NCBI GenBank assembly: GCA_023558315.1
Contig: JAMJVX010000045.1
Span: forward strand, 1 to 40,000
Reading direction: 5' to 3'
Length of the DNA stretch: 40,000 nucleotides
Source: Flavobacteriaceae bacterium
GTDB taxonomy: Bacteria; Bacteroidota; Bacteroidia; Flavobacteriales; Flavobacteriaceae
The notes under the pieces: model-generated
The model's database searches: none
Told to the model about the DNA's origin: nothing
Seen by the model: the letters and a program-made list of their open reading frames with translations, nothing else
In this document: in pieces, positions 34,038 through 40,000 of the stretch
Numbering within the stretch: position 1 is the stretch's first letter
Layout: each line of letters begins with the position of its first letter
Program-made: the position numbers and the translations under genes

Positions 34038-34271
34038 TTATTTCTGATTTTTAGTCCATTTTTTTAATTCTTTTATGAATGGATATTTAACGTATAGTTC
34101 GTTCTTTTTTACTATAAACTTGGGTGTAAAAAAACTTCCTAATAATGCTGCCCCAACTATCAGCGGCAAATATCCTAAAGCGAAAAAAAAAGAAATTACA
34201 TAACGAAAAAATACAAATAAAATGGCAAATCCTATAAAATTAAACAGCATTGATTTTGTTCTAATATTCAT
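34038..34271 (-). CDS. small two-helix membrane protein, unknown
   Basis: 77 residues from the ATG at 34271 (a TTG at 34295 lies within the promoter and is rejected). Two hydrophobic helices (about 10-27 and 31-48) hold FNFIGFAILFVFFRYVIS and GYLPLIVGAALLGSFF. A basic C-terminal tail follows (KFIVKKNELYVKYPFIKE, then LKKWTKNQK). The tail reads like a cytoplasmic anchor. I recognise no family. The gene has its own promoter box (34293-34300) and converges with the DUF6048 gene. Confidence 0.65.
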   Translation of the reverse strand: MNIRTKSMLFNFIGFAILFVFFRYVISFFFALGYLPLIVGAALLGSFFTPKFIVKKNELYVKYPFIKELKKWTKNQK

Positions 34272-34292
34272 CTTAAAATTGATTATAAATAG

Positions 34293-34300
34293 CAAATGTA
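34293..34300 (-). promoter_or_regulatory. -7 promoter box of the 77-residue membrane protein
   Basis: The minus strand reads TACATTTG, an exact TAnnTTTG match, 21 bases before the ATG at 34271. It covers the TTG start that would otherwise lengthen the gene. Confidence 0.55.
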
Positions 34301-34390
34301 ACTTAAATTATAATTTTAATAAATAACAAAAACTATCAAATGACCATATTTAATATATATGCAAAAAATTTATTACTTACAATATTACAT

Positions 34391-34659
34391 ATGAATACTT
34401 CAATTAAACCTTTTATCTTAACCTCTCTTTTAGTAACAATAGCACCCTTTGGTTAGCAGAATCAATAATCAATTTATCTAAAATCTACGCATATAACATC
34501 TTTGATAAGAACAGAAATGAATCTAACGATTTTAACACTTTAAGTGATGCAGGAAATAATGCCCCTTATGGTCTTTGGTCTGATGGGACCACGATGTGGG
34601 TAAGTGATCGTACTGATGCTAAAATTTATGCTTATACCTTAGTCAAGACGTATGAGTAG
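34391..34659 (+). pseudogene. decayed propeller-repeat lipoprotein, relative of the gene at 25248
   Basis: An ATG at 34391 starts a signal-peptide-like stretch (MNTSIKPFILTSLLVTIAPF) that stops at 34454-34456. In another frame, from about 34435 to the TAG at 34657-34659, a propeller sequence is read: NSTLWLAES, then KIYAYNIFDKN, then DFNTLSDAGNNAPYGLWSDG and TTMWVSDRTDAKIYAY. These match the blade core LWSDGTTLWV...DDKIYAYN of the intact gene. A signal peptide and only about one and a half blades remain, joined by a frameshift, with the Ig-like part missing. It lies in a gap of about 500 bases between two other genes (34296-34797). Confidence 0.75.
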
Positions 34660-34700
34660 GTAGACATCTTTTAGTCCTTTTTATAGTAGGAAGACACTCG

Positions 34701-34749
34701 CCCTATGCCCTTTTTCGTTTGCAACCTAGAAGTTGGTAAATCATAGGGG
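34701..34749. other. inverted repeat upstream of the OsmC gene
   Basis: CCCTATG (34701-34707) and CATAGGG (34742-34748) are complementary arms 34 bases apart. A smaller stem, CAAC (34722-34725) with GTTG (34732-34735), lies inside. A T-rich run follows at 34750-34760. It could terminate transcription from the pseudogene region, or be chance. Confidence 0.3.
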
Positions 34750-34750
34750 T

Positions 34751-34781
34751 TTTGTTTTTTAATTACATTTTTTTATTTTTG
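34751..34781 (+). promoter_or_regulatory. promoter of the OsmC gene
   Basis: TTTG (34751-34754) and TATTTTTG (34774-34781) are separated by 19 bases, matching both the -33 and -7 elements. The -7 box is 16 bases before the ATG at 34798. Confidence 0.65.
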
Positions 34782-34797
34782 CAAAAAAAATATTCTA

Positions 34798-35223
34798 ATG
34801 AAAATTACTTTAAATAAAATAAACGAGGATTATCTATTTGAATCAAAAAATAAAACTAGTCATAGTATTCTTATGGACAATACTTCTAAAACTGAAAGTA
34901 TAGTCAAAGGAGTGAGCCCTATGGAATGCGTGCTAATGGCTCTTGCAGGATGTAACGCCGTTGGGATTGTTAGAATTCTTAAAAAACAAAGAATTAAGTC
35001 GTTTGAATTAAACATTGAAATAGAAGCGACAAAAAAGATGGAAGGTACATTTGAAATTTTTGATACTATTGATGCTAAAATCAGTATTGACGGTAAAATA
35101 ACTAAATCTCAAGCTGAAAGAGCCGTAAATAATTCTTTTGATAAATATTGCTCTGTTTCTAAAATTTTGGAAGCAACCGCTACTATAAATCATAAAATTA
35201 TACTAAATAATATCCCTTTATAG
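34798..35223 (+). CDS. OsmC family peroxiredoxin-like protein
   Basis: A 141-residue OsmC/YhfA-type protein. The first redox cysteine lies in MECVLMALAGCNAVGIV on the long helix (the AGC cysteine), the second in KYCSVSKILEATA. TSHSILMDNTSKTESIVKG is a typical N-terminal sheet region. OsmC-type proteins reduce organic hydroperoxides with this cysteine pair; YhfA-type members are less well characterised, so the exact activity is uncertain. It is a single gene with its own strong promoter (34751-34781). Confidence 0.9.
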   Translation: MKITLNKINEDYLFESKNKTSHSILMDNTSKTESIVKGVSPMECVLMALAGCNAVGIVRILKKQRIKSFELNIEIEATKKMEGTFEIFDTIDAKISIDGKITKSQAERAVNNSFDKYCSVSKILEATATINHKIILNNIPL

Positions 35224-35244
35224 GTGATATTTAAAAAATTAGTA

Positions 35245-35252
35245 TATATTTG
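35245..35252 (+). promoter_or_regulatory. -7 promoter box of the sigma factor gene
   Basis: TATATTTG matches TAnnTTTG and lies about 120 bases before the ATG at 35375, giving an unusually long leader that contains the hairpin at 35321-35358. Confidence 0.55.
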
Positions 35253-35320
35253 TCCCCTTAATAATACACGCCTATAGCATAAATTTACTCAATTTAATTA
35301 TTTAACAACAAATTTAACCC

Positions 35321-35358
35321 TTTATAAGAGATATAAATAATCGTTATTTTCTTATAAA
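35321..35358 (+). promoter_or_regulatory. nested stem-loop in the leader of the sigma factor gene
   Basis: TTTATAAGA (35321-35329) pairs with TCTTATAAA (35350-35358) over 9 bases. An inner stem AAATAA (35335-35340) with TTATTT (35344-35349) closes a TCG loop. The only unpaired stem bases form a 5-base bulge (35330-35334). It ends 16 bases before the ATG and could control translation or mRNA stability. Confidence 0.5.
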
Positions 35359-35374
35359 ATAAAGAGTAAATATT

Positions 35375-35959
35375 ATGCAAAATCAAACAAACATCCCAGA
35401 TTCAGTTTTAGTAAATCGTTATATAAACGGTTGTAATACTTCTTTAGATTCTTTAATAGCAAGACATAAAAATAGAATCTTTAGATTTATACTAATGAAA
35501 GTTAATAGTAAAGAGATTGCAGAAGATATTTTTCAAGATGTTTTTATTAAAGTTATAAAAACCTTAAAAAGTGGAAAAAAATATAATGAAGAAGGGAAAT
35601 TTATTTCATGGGTAACTCGAATAACTCATAACTTAATTATTGATTATTACAGAAAGAAAAATAATGTATTACTCAATAACGATAAGTACGACATTATTGA
35701 ACTCGTCAATTATACGAATGATAGTATAGAAAAAGACATGATAAATGCGCAAATTACTAATGACGTTAAAACTTTGATAGAGTATTTAGAAAAAGAACAG
35801 AAAGAGGTATTAAAAATGCGTATATATAATGATATGAGTTTTAAGGAAATTGCTGAAAATACGGGTGTAAGTATTAATACCGCTTTAGGAAGAATGCGCT
35901 ATGCTATTCTTAATCTAAGAACACTCGTAAAAAGGAAAAATATTGTATTGACTAATTAA
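35375..35959 (+). CDS. RNA polymerase sigma factor, sigma-70 family (ECF-like)
   Basis: A 194-residue protein with regions 2 and 4 only. Region 2 holds FRFILMKVNSKEIAEDIFQD and the DNA-melting stretch WVTRITHNLIIDYYRKKNN. Region 4 holds VLKMRIYNDMSFKEIAENTG and VSINTALGRMRYAILNLR, a typical helix-turn-helix for the -35 element. It would direct RNA polymerase to its own set of promoters. No anti-sigma gene is adjacent, and nth is convergent downstream, so control may lie in the long leader with its hairpin. The target promoters are not visible here. Confidence 0.92.
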   Translation: MQNQTNIPDSVLVNRYINGCNTSLDSLIARHKNRIFRFILMKVNSKEIAEDIFQDVFIKVIKTLKSGKKYNEEGKFISWVTRITHNLIIDYYRKKNNVLLNNDKYDIIELVNYTNDSIEKDMINAQITNDVKTLIEYLEKEQKEVLKMRIYNDMSFKEIAENTGVSINTALGRMRYAILNLRTLVKRKNIVLTN

Positions 35960-35967
35960 GAGTCTAA

Positions 35968-36636
35968 CTATTTTTGTTTCGATTTTAAATCCTCAACATA
36001 CTTTTTTATAATCGCTTTCCGACCTATCGTCTTAGTAATAATATCGTTTTCTAAAATCCAGCCTCTTGCAGGGGAATATTCACGTCCATAAAAAATTATT
36101 TGAAGATGTAGTTTATTCCACTTATCTTTAGGAAAAAACTGTTTTCCATCTTTTTCAGTTTGTATTACATTTTTACCCTCAGATATCCCCCACCTAAATA
36201 ACAATCTATGAATATGAGTGTCTACTGGAAACGCAGGAACATTGAACACTTGTGCCATGACTACGCTTGCTGTTTTATGCCCTACTCCTGGCAAAGATTC
36301 TAATGCTTCAAAAGTATTCGGCACTTCCCCATTAAAATCTTCTACCAACCTCTGTGATAAAAGTAAGATATTTTTAGCCTTGGTAGCTGATAAACCTATG
36401 GGCTTAATTATTTCTCTTATTTTAGTCTCAGGAATTTGTAGCATTTTTTCAGGAGAATTTGCTAATGAATAAAGAGGTGGAGTCGTTTTATTTACCCTTT
36501 CATCTGTACTTTGTGCTGAAAGCAAAACAGATATTAGAAAAGTAAAATTATTTTCAAAATGTAAAGGCGGTTCTACTTTAGGATATAAATTATCTAGAGT
36601 AGAAATAATAAATTTACCTTTATCCTTTTTGTTCAT
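35968..36636 (-). CDS. nth: endonuclease III (DNA glycosylase/AP lyase) lacking the Fe-S cluster cysteines
   Basis: About 222 residues from the ATG at 36636 (a TTG at 36648 adds four residues and is less likely). The helix-hairpin-helix is LPGVGHKTASVVM with the catalytic lysine, and the catalytic aspartate lies in PAFPVDTHIHRLLFRW. The C-terminal end, which in E. coli Nth carries the Cys-x6-Cys-x2-Cys-x5-Cys cluster loop, here reads FYGREYSPARGWILENDI without cysteines, so no 4Fe-4S cluster can form there. The enzyme repairs oxidised pyrimidines. Loss of the cluster is known in several flavobacterial Nth-like proteins. It lies 8 bases from the sigma factor stop, convergent. Confidence 0.93.
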   Translation of the reverse strand: MNKKDKGKFIISTLDNLYPKVEPPLHFENNFTFLISVLLSAQSTDERVNKTTPPLYSLANSPEKMLQIPETKIREIIKPIGLSATKAKNILLLSQRLVEDFNGEVPNTFEALESLPGVGHKTASVVMAQVFNVPAFPVDTHIHRLLFRWGISEGKNVIQTEKDGKQFFPKDKWNKLHLQIIFYGREYSPARGWILENDIITKTIGRKAIIKKYVEDLKSKQK

Positions 36637-36658
36637 AAGAATACACAATTATTTCTTG

Positions 36659-37528
36659 TTATTTTTCCCACAAGGCTATCCAAAGCAAAGGTGTTAATTT
36701 TGGCAAGTCATTTCTTTTTCCAATATATTTTTTCATCAACTCTGATGGAGAGACATTTTTTGTCTTCTTCCAAATACTATTTGTATTTAATTTTTCTTCT
36801 ATTTTTTTAGGATCAAAATGAGAAATCATTGGTTCCCCTCTTTTTTCAACCCAATCTAACATTTTTGTAAATACTTCTTTTTCTTTTATAGTCAATAAAG
36901 TCTTAGGAATTGTGAAATCAAAAATAATTTGCGACCCTTCTATCACAAATTTCCCAATTTCATTTAAAGTTTTAATTATTGCAGGAGTAGATAGATAATA
37001 AGAAACACCCATCCAATTAAACATCGTTAGTTTATTTCTATCAAATCCATTTTTTTCTATTGTGTTTTGTAGATTTCCCATTTCGAAATTAAAGGGAATC
37101 ACTTTTAAATTTTTAGGAGTTTCAACCCCAATTTTTTTAATCTTTTCTTGTTTACTTTTGATGGACCCAGCTAAATCTAATTCAAATATTTTTATATTCT
37201 TATTCTTATTTCTATATGCAAAACTATCATACCCCGCTCCTAACAACACATATTGAATCTCTTTATTTTCTTTTTGCATCTTCTCTAATTCATCCTCCAC
37301 ATATCTTGCCCTTATTACATGTTGCATCATAATTGGAAAAAAGTGAGACAGCTTATTAGAAATAAATTTATCTAATACATTATTTTTCAAAATAAATCGC
37401 CACTTGCTTCCGACGAGGTTTATGGCGTATGGGTCATTAAATATATGAGGAGATGAGTATCTAAGCAAGTGTCTAGCTCTACTTACTGCAACAATCTCCG
37501 CTGTTTTACTTCTTTTTTTTGGATTCAT
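36659..37528 (-). CDS. class I SAM-dependent methyltransferase (TIGR00027/LCMT-like)
   Basis: A 289-residue protein with the family's early pattern AEIVAVSRARHLL and the IFNDPYAINLVGSKW segment. The SAM-binding motif is YVLLGAGYDSFAYR (about 93-106), followed by the acidic strand IFELDLAGSIKSKQEK and FNWMGVSYYLS. These mark the leucine carboxyl methyltransferase/TIGR00027 family (Pfam PF04072), whose bacterial substrates are mostly unknown; some act on polyketide-like or small molecules. It starts at an ATG at 37528 and is followed, 22 bases past its stop, by the nth ATG on the same strand, so the two may be co-transcribed. Confidence 0.85.
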   Translation of the reverse strand: MNPKKRSKTAEIVAVSRARHLLRYSSPHIFNDPYAINLVGSKWRFILKNNVLDKFISNKLSHFFPIMMQHVIRARYVEDELEKMQKENKEIQYVLLGAGYDSFAYRNKNKNIKIFELDLAGSIKSKQEKIKKIGVETPKNLKVIPFNFEMGNLQNTIEKNGFDRNKLTMFNWMGVSYYLSTPAIIKTLNEIGKFVIEGSQIIFDFTIPKTLLTIKEKEVFTKMLDWVEKRGEPMISHFDPKKIEEKLNTNSIWKKTKNVSPSELMKKYIGKRNDLPKLTPLLWIALWEK

Positions 37529-37604
37529 TTCAATTGTTTTAGGATGCTAATTTACTGAAAAACATTTATTTTTTTACCTACTGTATTTATTTAGTCGTTT
37601 TTTT

Positions 37605-37612
37605 TATATTTG
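37605..37612 (+). promoter_or_regulatory. -7 promoter box of leuB
   Basis: TATATTTG matches TAnnTTTG and lies 95 bases before the leuB ATG. The predicted leader includes the hairpin at 37630-37652. Confidence 0.55.
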
Positions 37613-37629
37613 CCGCAAATATTAAAAGA

Positions 37630-37652
37630 GGATATTTTTAATAAGAATATCC
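37630..37652 (+). promoter_or_regulatory. leader hairpin before leuB
   Basis: GGATATT (37630-37636) and AATATCC (37646-37652) pair perfectly over 7 bases around a 9-base loop. It would form about 11 bases after the predicted transcription start. No leader peptide with leucine codons is evident, so classical attenuation is not supported. Confidence 0.4.
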
Positions 37653-37707
37653 GTACTTAATTAATAAAAAAACAACCCTTTTAAAAATTAATTTTCCTTA
37701 AAACGAT

Positions 37708-38769
37708 ATGAAATTAAATATAGCAATACTTCCTGGAGATGGCATAGGTCCCGAAATAATTACTCAAGCAAAAAGTGTATTGAACACGATTGCGCAAAAG
37801 TTCGGACATGATTTTAACTACAAAGAAGCATTAGTCGGTGCAATAGCCATTGAAAAAACTGGTAATCCATTGCCTGACGAGACAATTAAAATTTGTGAAG
37901 AAACCGATGCTATTCTATTCGGAGCTATTGGCGACCCTAAATACGATAATAACCCTAATGCGAAGGTAAGGCCAGAAGATGGGCTTTTGAAACTAAGAAA
38001 AACATTAGAGCTCCATACAAATGTAAGGCCCATAAAAGTATACAACTCTCTCCTTGAAAAATCCCCTTTAAAAAAAGATAGAATAGTGGGAAGCGATTTT
38101 ATAATTTATAGAGAGCTTACAGGAGGAATTTATTTTGGAGAAAAAAAACTCTCTGCTGACGGCACTGTTGCTTCAGACCACTGTAGTTATAGTATAGAAG
38201 AAATAACAAAAGTGAGCACACTTGCATTTGAAGCGGCACAAAAGAGAAGAAAAAAACTCACATTAGTTGACAAAGCAAACGTATTAGAAACCTCTCGTCT
38301 ATGGAGGAAAGTAGTGAAGAAAATGAATGAGAAATATCCAGATGTTGAAGTAAACTTTTTATTTGTTGATAACGCAGCAATGCAACTTATCCTTAATCCT
38401 AAACAATTTGATATCATCCTTACAGAAAATCTTTTTGGAGATATTCTTTCCGATGAAAGTAGTGTAATTGTTGGTTCTATCGGCTTGTTAGCTTCTGCTT
38501 CATTAGGCACAAAAAATGCCCTTTTCGAACCAATTCACGGATCATTTCCTGAAGGCGCTGGAAAAAATATAGCAAATCCTATTGGAACAATTCTCTCTGC
38601 AGCAATGTTGCTAGAGCATTTTAATTTGAGCAAAGAAGCTGCTTTAGTTAATGAGGCAATTCAAAATGCTATTGAAACTAATAAAGTGACACCAGACATA
38701 TTTCCTAATAGTACCTTTGGAACTACTGATGTTGGAAAAATTATTTGTGAGTATATTTCAAAAAACTAG
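37708..38769 (+). CDS. leuB: 3-isopropylmalate dehydrogenase
   Basis: A 353-residue member of the isocitrate/isopropylmalate dehydrogenase family. It opens IAILPGDGIGPEIITQAK and has ATP-independent NAD use suggested by LFEPIHGSFPEGAGKNIANP. Metal-binding aspartates lie in LTENLFGDILSDESSVIVGS, and the substrate arginines include RELTGGIYFG. It oxidises and decarboxylates 3-isopropylmalate to the leucine precursor. Neither leuA nor leuCD is nearby, although in many Flavobacteriia leuB sits with them. Its last 29 bases overlap the end of the convergent S41 peptidase gene. Confidence 0.95.
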   Translation: MKLNIAILPGDGIGPEIITQAKSVLNTIAQKFGHDFNYKEALVGAIAIEKTGNPLPDETIKICEETDAILFGAIGDPKYDNNPNAKVRPEDGLLKLRKTLELHTNVRPIKVYNSLLEKSPLKKDRIVGSDFIIYRELTGGIYFGEKKLSADGTVASDHCSYSIEEITKVSTLAFEAAQKRRKKLTLVDKANVLETSRLWRKVVKKMNEKYPDVEVNFLFVDNAAMQLILNPKQFDIILTENLFGDILSDESSVIVGSIGLLASASLGTKNALFEPIHGSFPEGAGKNIANPIGTILSAAMLLEHFNLSKEAALVNEAIQNAIETNKVTPDIFPNSTFGTTDVGKIICEYISKN

Positions 38770-40000
38770 GCGTTTCTATATACATATTATCATCATATAA
38801 TAATGGAATAATCTCTTTGTGAAAAAGAGTTTCGCTTTGAGTGCTTTTATTCTGAGTTGAAGTTTCCATTATTTTTGATAAAGTAGTTGCCAATAAAGGC
38901 TCGGTTATTTCGCCCAAAACACCCATAGTAGAAATTTTTTCCTTTAAAGTAACATCTGGTATAAGTCCATTATCATAATCTCCAAAATTATTACTATTCA
39001 CTATTTTTAATACTATTGGCTGCATTGCATATTTATGATTAGGATTTAGGTATCCATTCTCAATATCTTTCAATGTAATTGACCCCACGTTTTTACCTAC
39101 AGTTCTATCTCCAACCTGAATCACTTCAATATATGTATCTAATCCATTTATTAACATTTCACTTGCAGAAGCAGATGTAGACGAAGTTATTACATAGAGT
39201 CGATTTAAATTCAGTGAACTAATGGAAGTATCAAATTTTGTTTCAAAATTATAATTTTCTTCTTTTAAATAAGGAGTCACTTTATCATTCCAAACTTGTT
39301 TAATAAATACTCTATCTTCAAACTGACCTGTTATATGGCTCGCTAATCTAACACAATTGGCAACACTGCCTCCTCTATTATACCTTAAATCTATAATTAA
39401 ATCATTTATGTTTTGAGATTTAAATTCAGAAAACACGCTTTCAAGTTCATCATTAAAACTATAAAGAAATTGATTATACATTAAATATCCTATTTTACTT
39501 CCACTAATCTCAATAACTTTATTTATATGTATTGGGTTTTTCTGAAAATCTATATCTTTAGTCAAAGTTACTGATTTACCATTTGATACTATTGATGAGT
39601 TTGAAATTGATGCCATGTTTAATGTATAGGAATTAACTGTTCCATAAAGTAAAGTACTATAATTTTCTGTAGTTAGGGTTTGACCATTTACACCATTAAA
39701 AATATCTCCTCTACTTATTTCTTTTGTTTCTGCATTTGAATTCGGGTGTACATATCGCACCACACCATAAACATCATTACTACTTGAAGAAGCTAAAAAA
39801 AGACCAAATTCTAATCCATTTGACCCTACTCCAGCCAAATTGTTTTCTAAATTCGTATAATCACTATCTATCCAACTAAATCTATCTCCTAATTTAAGCA
39901 AATTATCAAAAAACATCTCAGGCGTATTTCCATATGCATCATTTTTTAAAAAACTTATATATTCTTCAGAATTATATAGTTTTTCATCAGATAGATTATC
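38741..40000 (-). CDS. S41 family C-terminal processing peptidase, 3' part (partial)
   Basis: About 419 codons are present; the frame stays open to the window edge, so the N-terminus (normally a lipoprotein signal) is outside. The order is a helical N-terminal region, a PDZ-like domain with SRGDIFNGVNGQTL, and a catalytic S41 domain. The domain has VIDLRYNRGGS-like DLRYNRGG, the nucleophilic serine in SSTSASASEMLINGL, and the general-base lysine in DRTVGKNVGSI. Such peptidases in Bacteroidota are often cell-surface lipoproteins with an unknown substrate. The first ATG inside the window (39916) is internal, since the conserved protein continues upstream of it. Its end overlaps leuB by 29 bases. 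Confidence 0.92.
   Translation of the reverse strand, partial: DNLSDEKLYNSEEYISFLKNDAYGNTPEMFFDNLLKLGDRFSWIDSDYTNLENNLAGVGSNGLEFGLFLASSSSNDVYGVVRYVHPNSNAETKEISRGDIFNGVNGQTLTTENYSTLLYGTVNSYTLNMASISNSSIVSNGKSVTLTKDIDFQKNPIHINKVIEISGSKIGYLMYNQFLYSFNDELESVFSEFKSQNINDLIIDLRYNRGGSVANCVRLASHITGQFEDRVFIKQVWNDKVTPYLKEENYNFETKFDTSISSLNLNRLYVITSSTSASASEMLINGLDTYIEVIQVGDRTVGKNVGSITLKDIENGYLNPNHKYAMQPIVLKIVNSNNFGDYDNGLIPDVTLKEKISTMGVLGEITEPLLATTLSKIMETSTQNKSTQSETLFHKEIIPLLYDDNMYIETPSFLKYTHK

Overview
The window reads as a chromosomal segment of a Bacteroidota bacterium, most likely class Flavobacteriia. Four things point there: the low G+C; many exact matches to the Bacteroidota housekeeping promoter (TAnnTTTG at -7, sometimes with TTTG about 17-20 bases upstream); A-rich leaders in place of Shine-Dalgarno sequences; and family markers such as DUF5916, DUF4369 and the DUF6452/DUF6048 pair behind rlmD. 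No tRNA, rRNA, CRISPR array, transposase or prophage gene was seen. One small RNA gene, the SRP RNA, is present.

Layout. 1-2.5 kb: the 3' end of glmS, a very AT-rich lone ABC-type ATPase on the opposite strand, the SRP RNA gene, and a transaldolase of the small FSA/TAL family. 2.5-6.7 kb: a tight minus-strand operon YfhO membrane protein > EnvC-like LytM protein > Nudix hydrolase. 6.8-9.9 kb: an outer-membrane barrel, an alkaline phosphatase lipoprotein, and a lipoprotein translationally coupled to an unlisted 48-residue membrane peptide. 10-20 kb: queA-sucA on the plus strand, then a DUF4369 lipoprotein and the minus-strand unit rsfS-ftsH-DUF5916, divergent from birA. 20-23.2 kb: a small accessory stretch with a membrane protein/XRE regulator pair behind three phased operator-like palindromes, a GNAT acetyltransferase, a CapA-like protein, an orphan Ig-like lipoprotein and a DUF2200 protein.

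23.2-31.2 kb holds a complete tryptophan operon (trpE-G-D-C-F-B-A), with 4-base overlaps at most junctions. It is interrupted between trpG and trpD by a 534-residue lipoprotein gene made of three Ig-like repeats and five beta-propeller repeats. The operon runs on into rlmD-DUF6452-DUF6048. A decayed relative of the propeller lipoprotein lies at 34.39-34.66 kb. 34.8-40 kb: an OsmC protein, an ECF-like sigma factor behind a long leader hairpin, an endonuclease III without iron-sulfur cysteines, a TIGR00027-type methyltransferase, leuB without other leu genes, and the 3' part of an S41 peptidase gene that runs off the window.

Most genes are core metabolism and envelope functions. The least ordinary parts are the lone ATPase (109-1497), the phased operator array with its XRE/membrane pair (20053-20764), the lipoprotein inside the trp operon with its pseudogene relative, and a set of AT-only hairpins spanning the stop codons of convergent genes. 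No clearly new multi-gene system was found. The strongest candidates for an undescribed function are the ATPase and the XRE/membrane pair.
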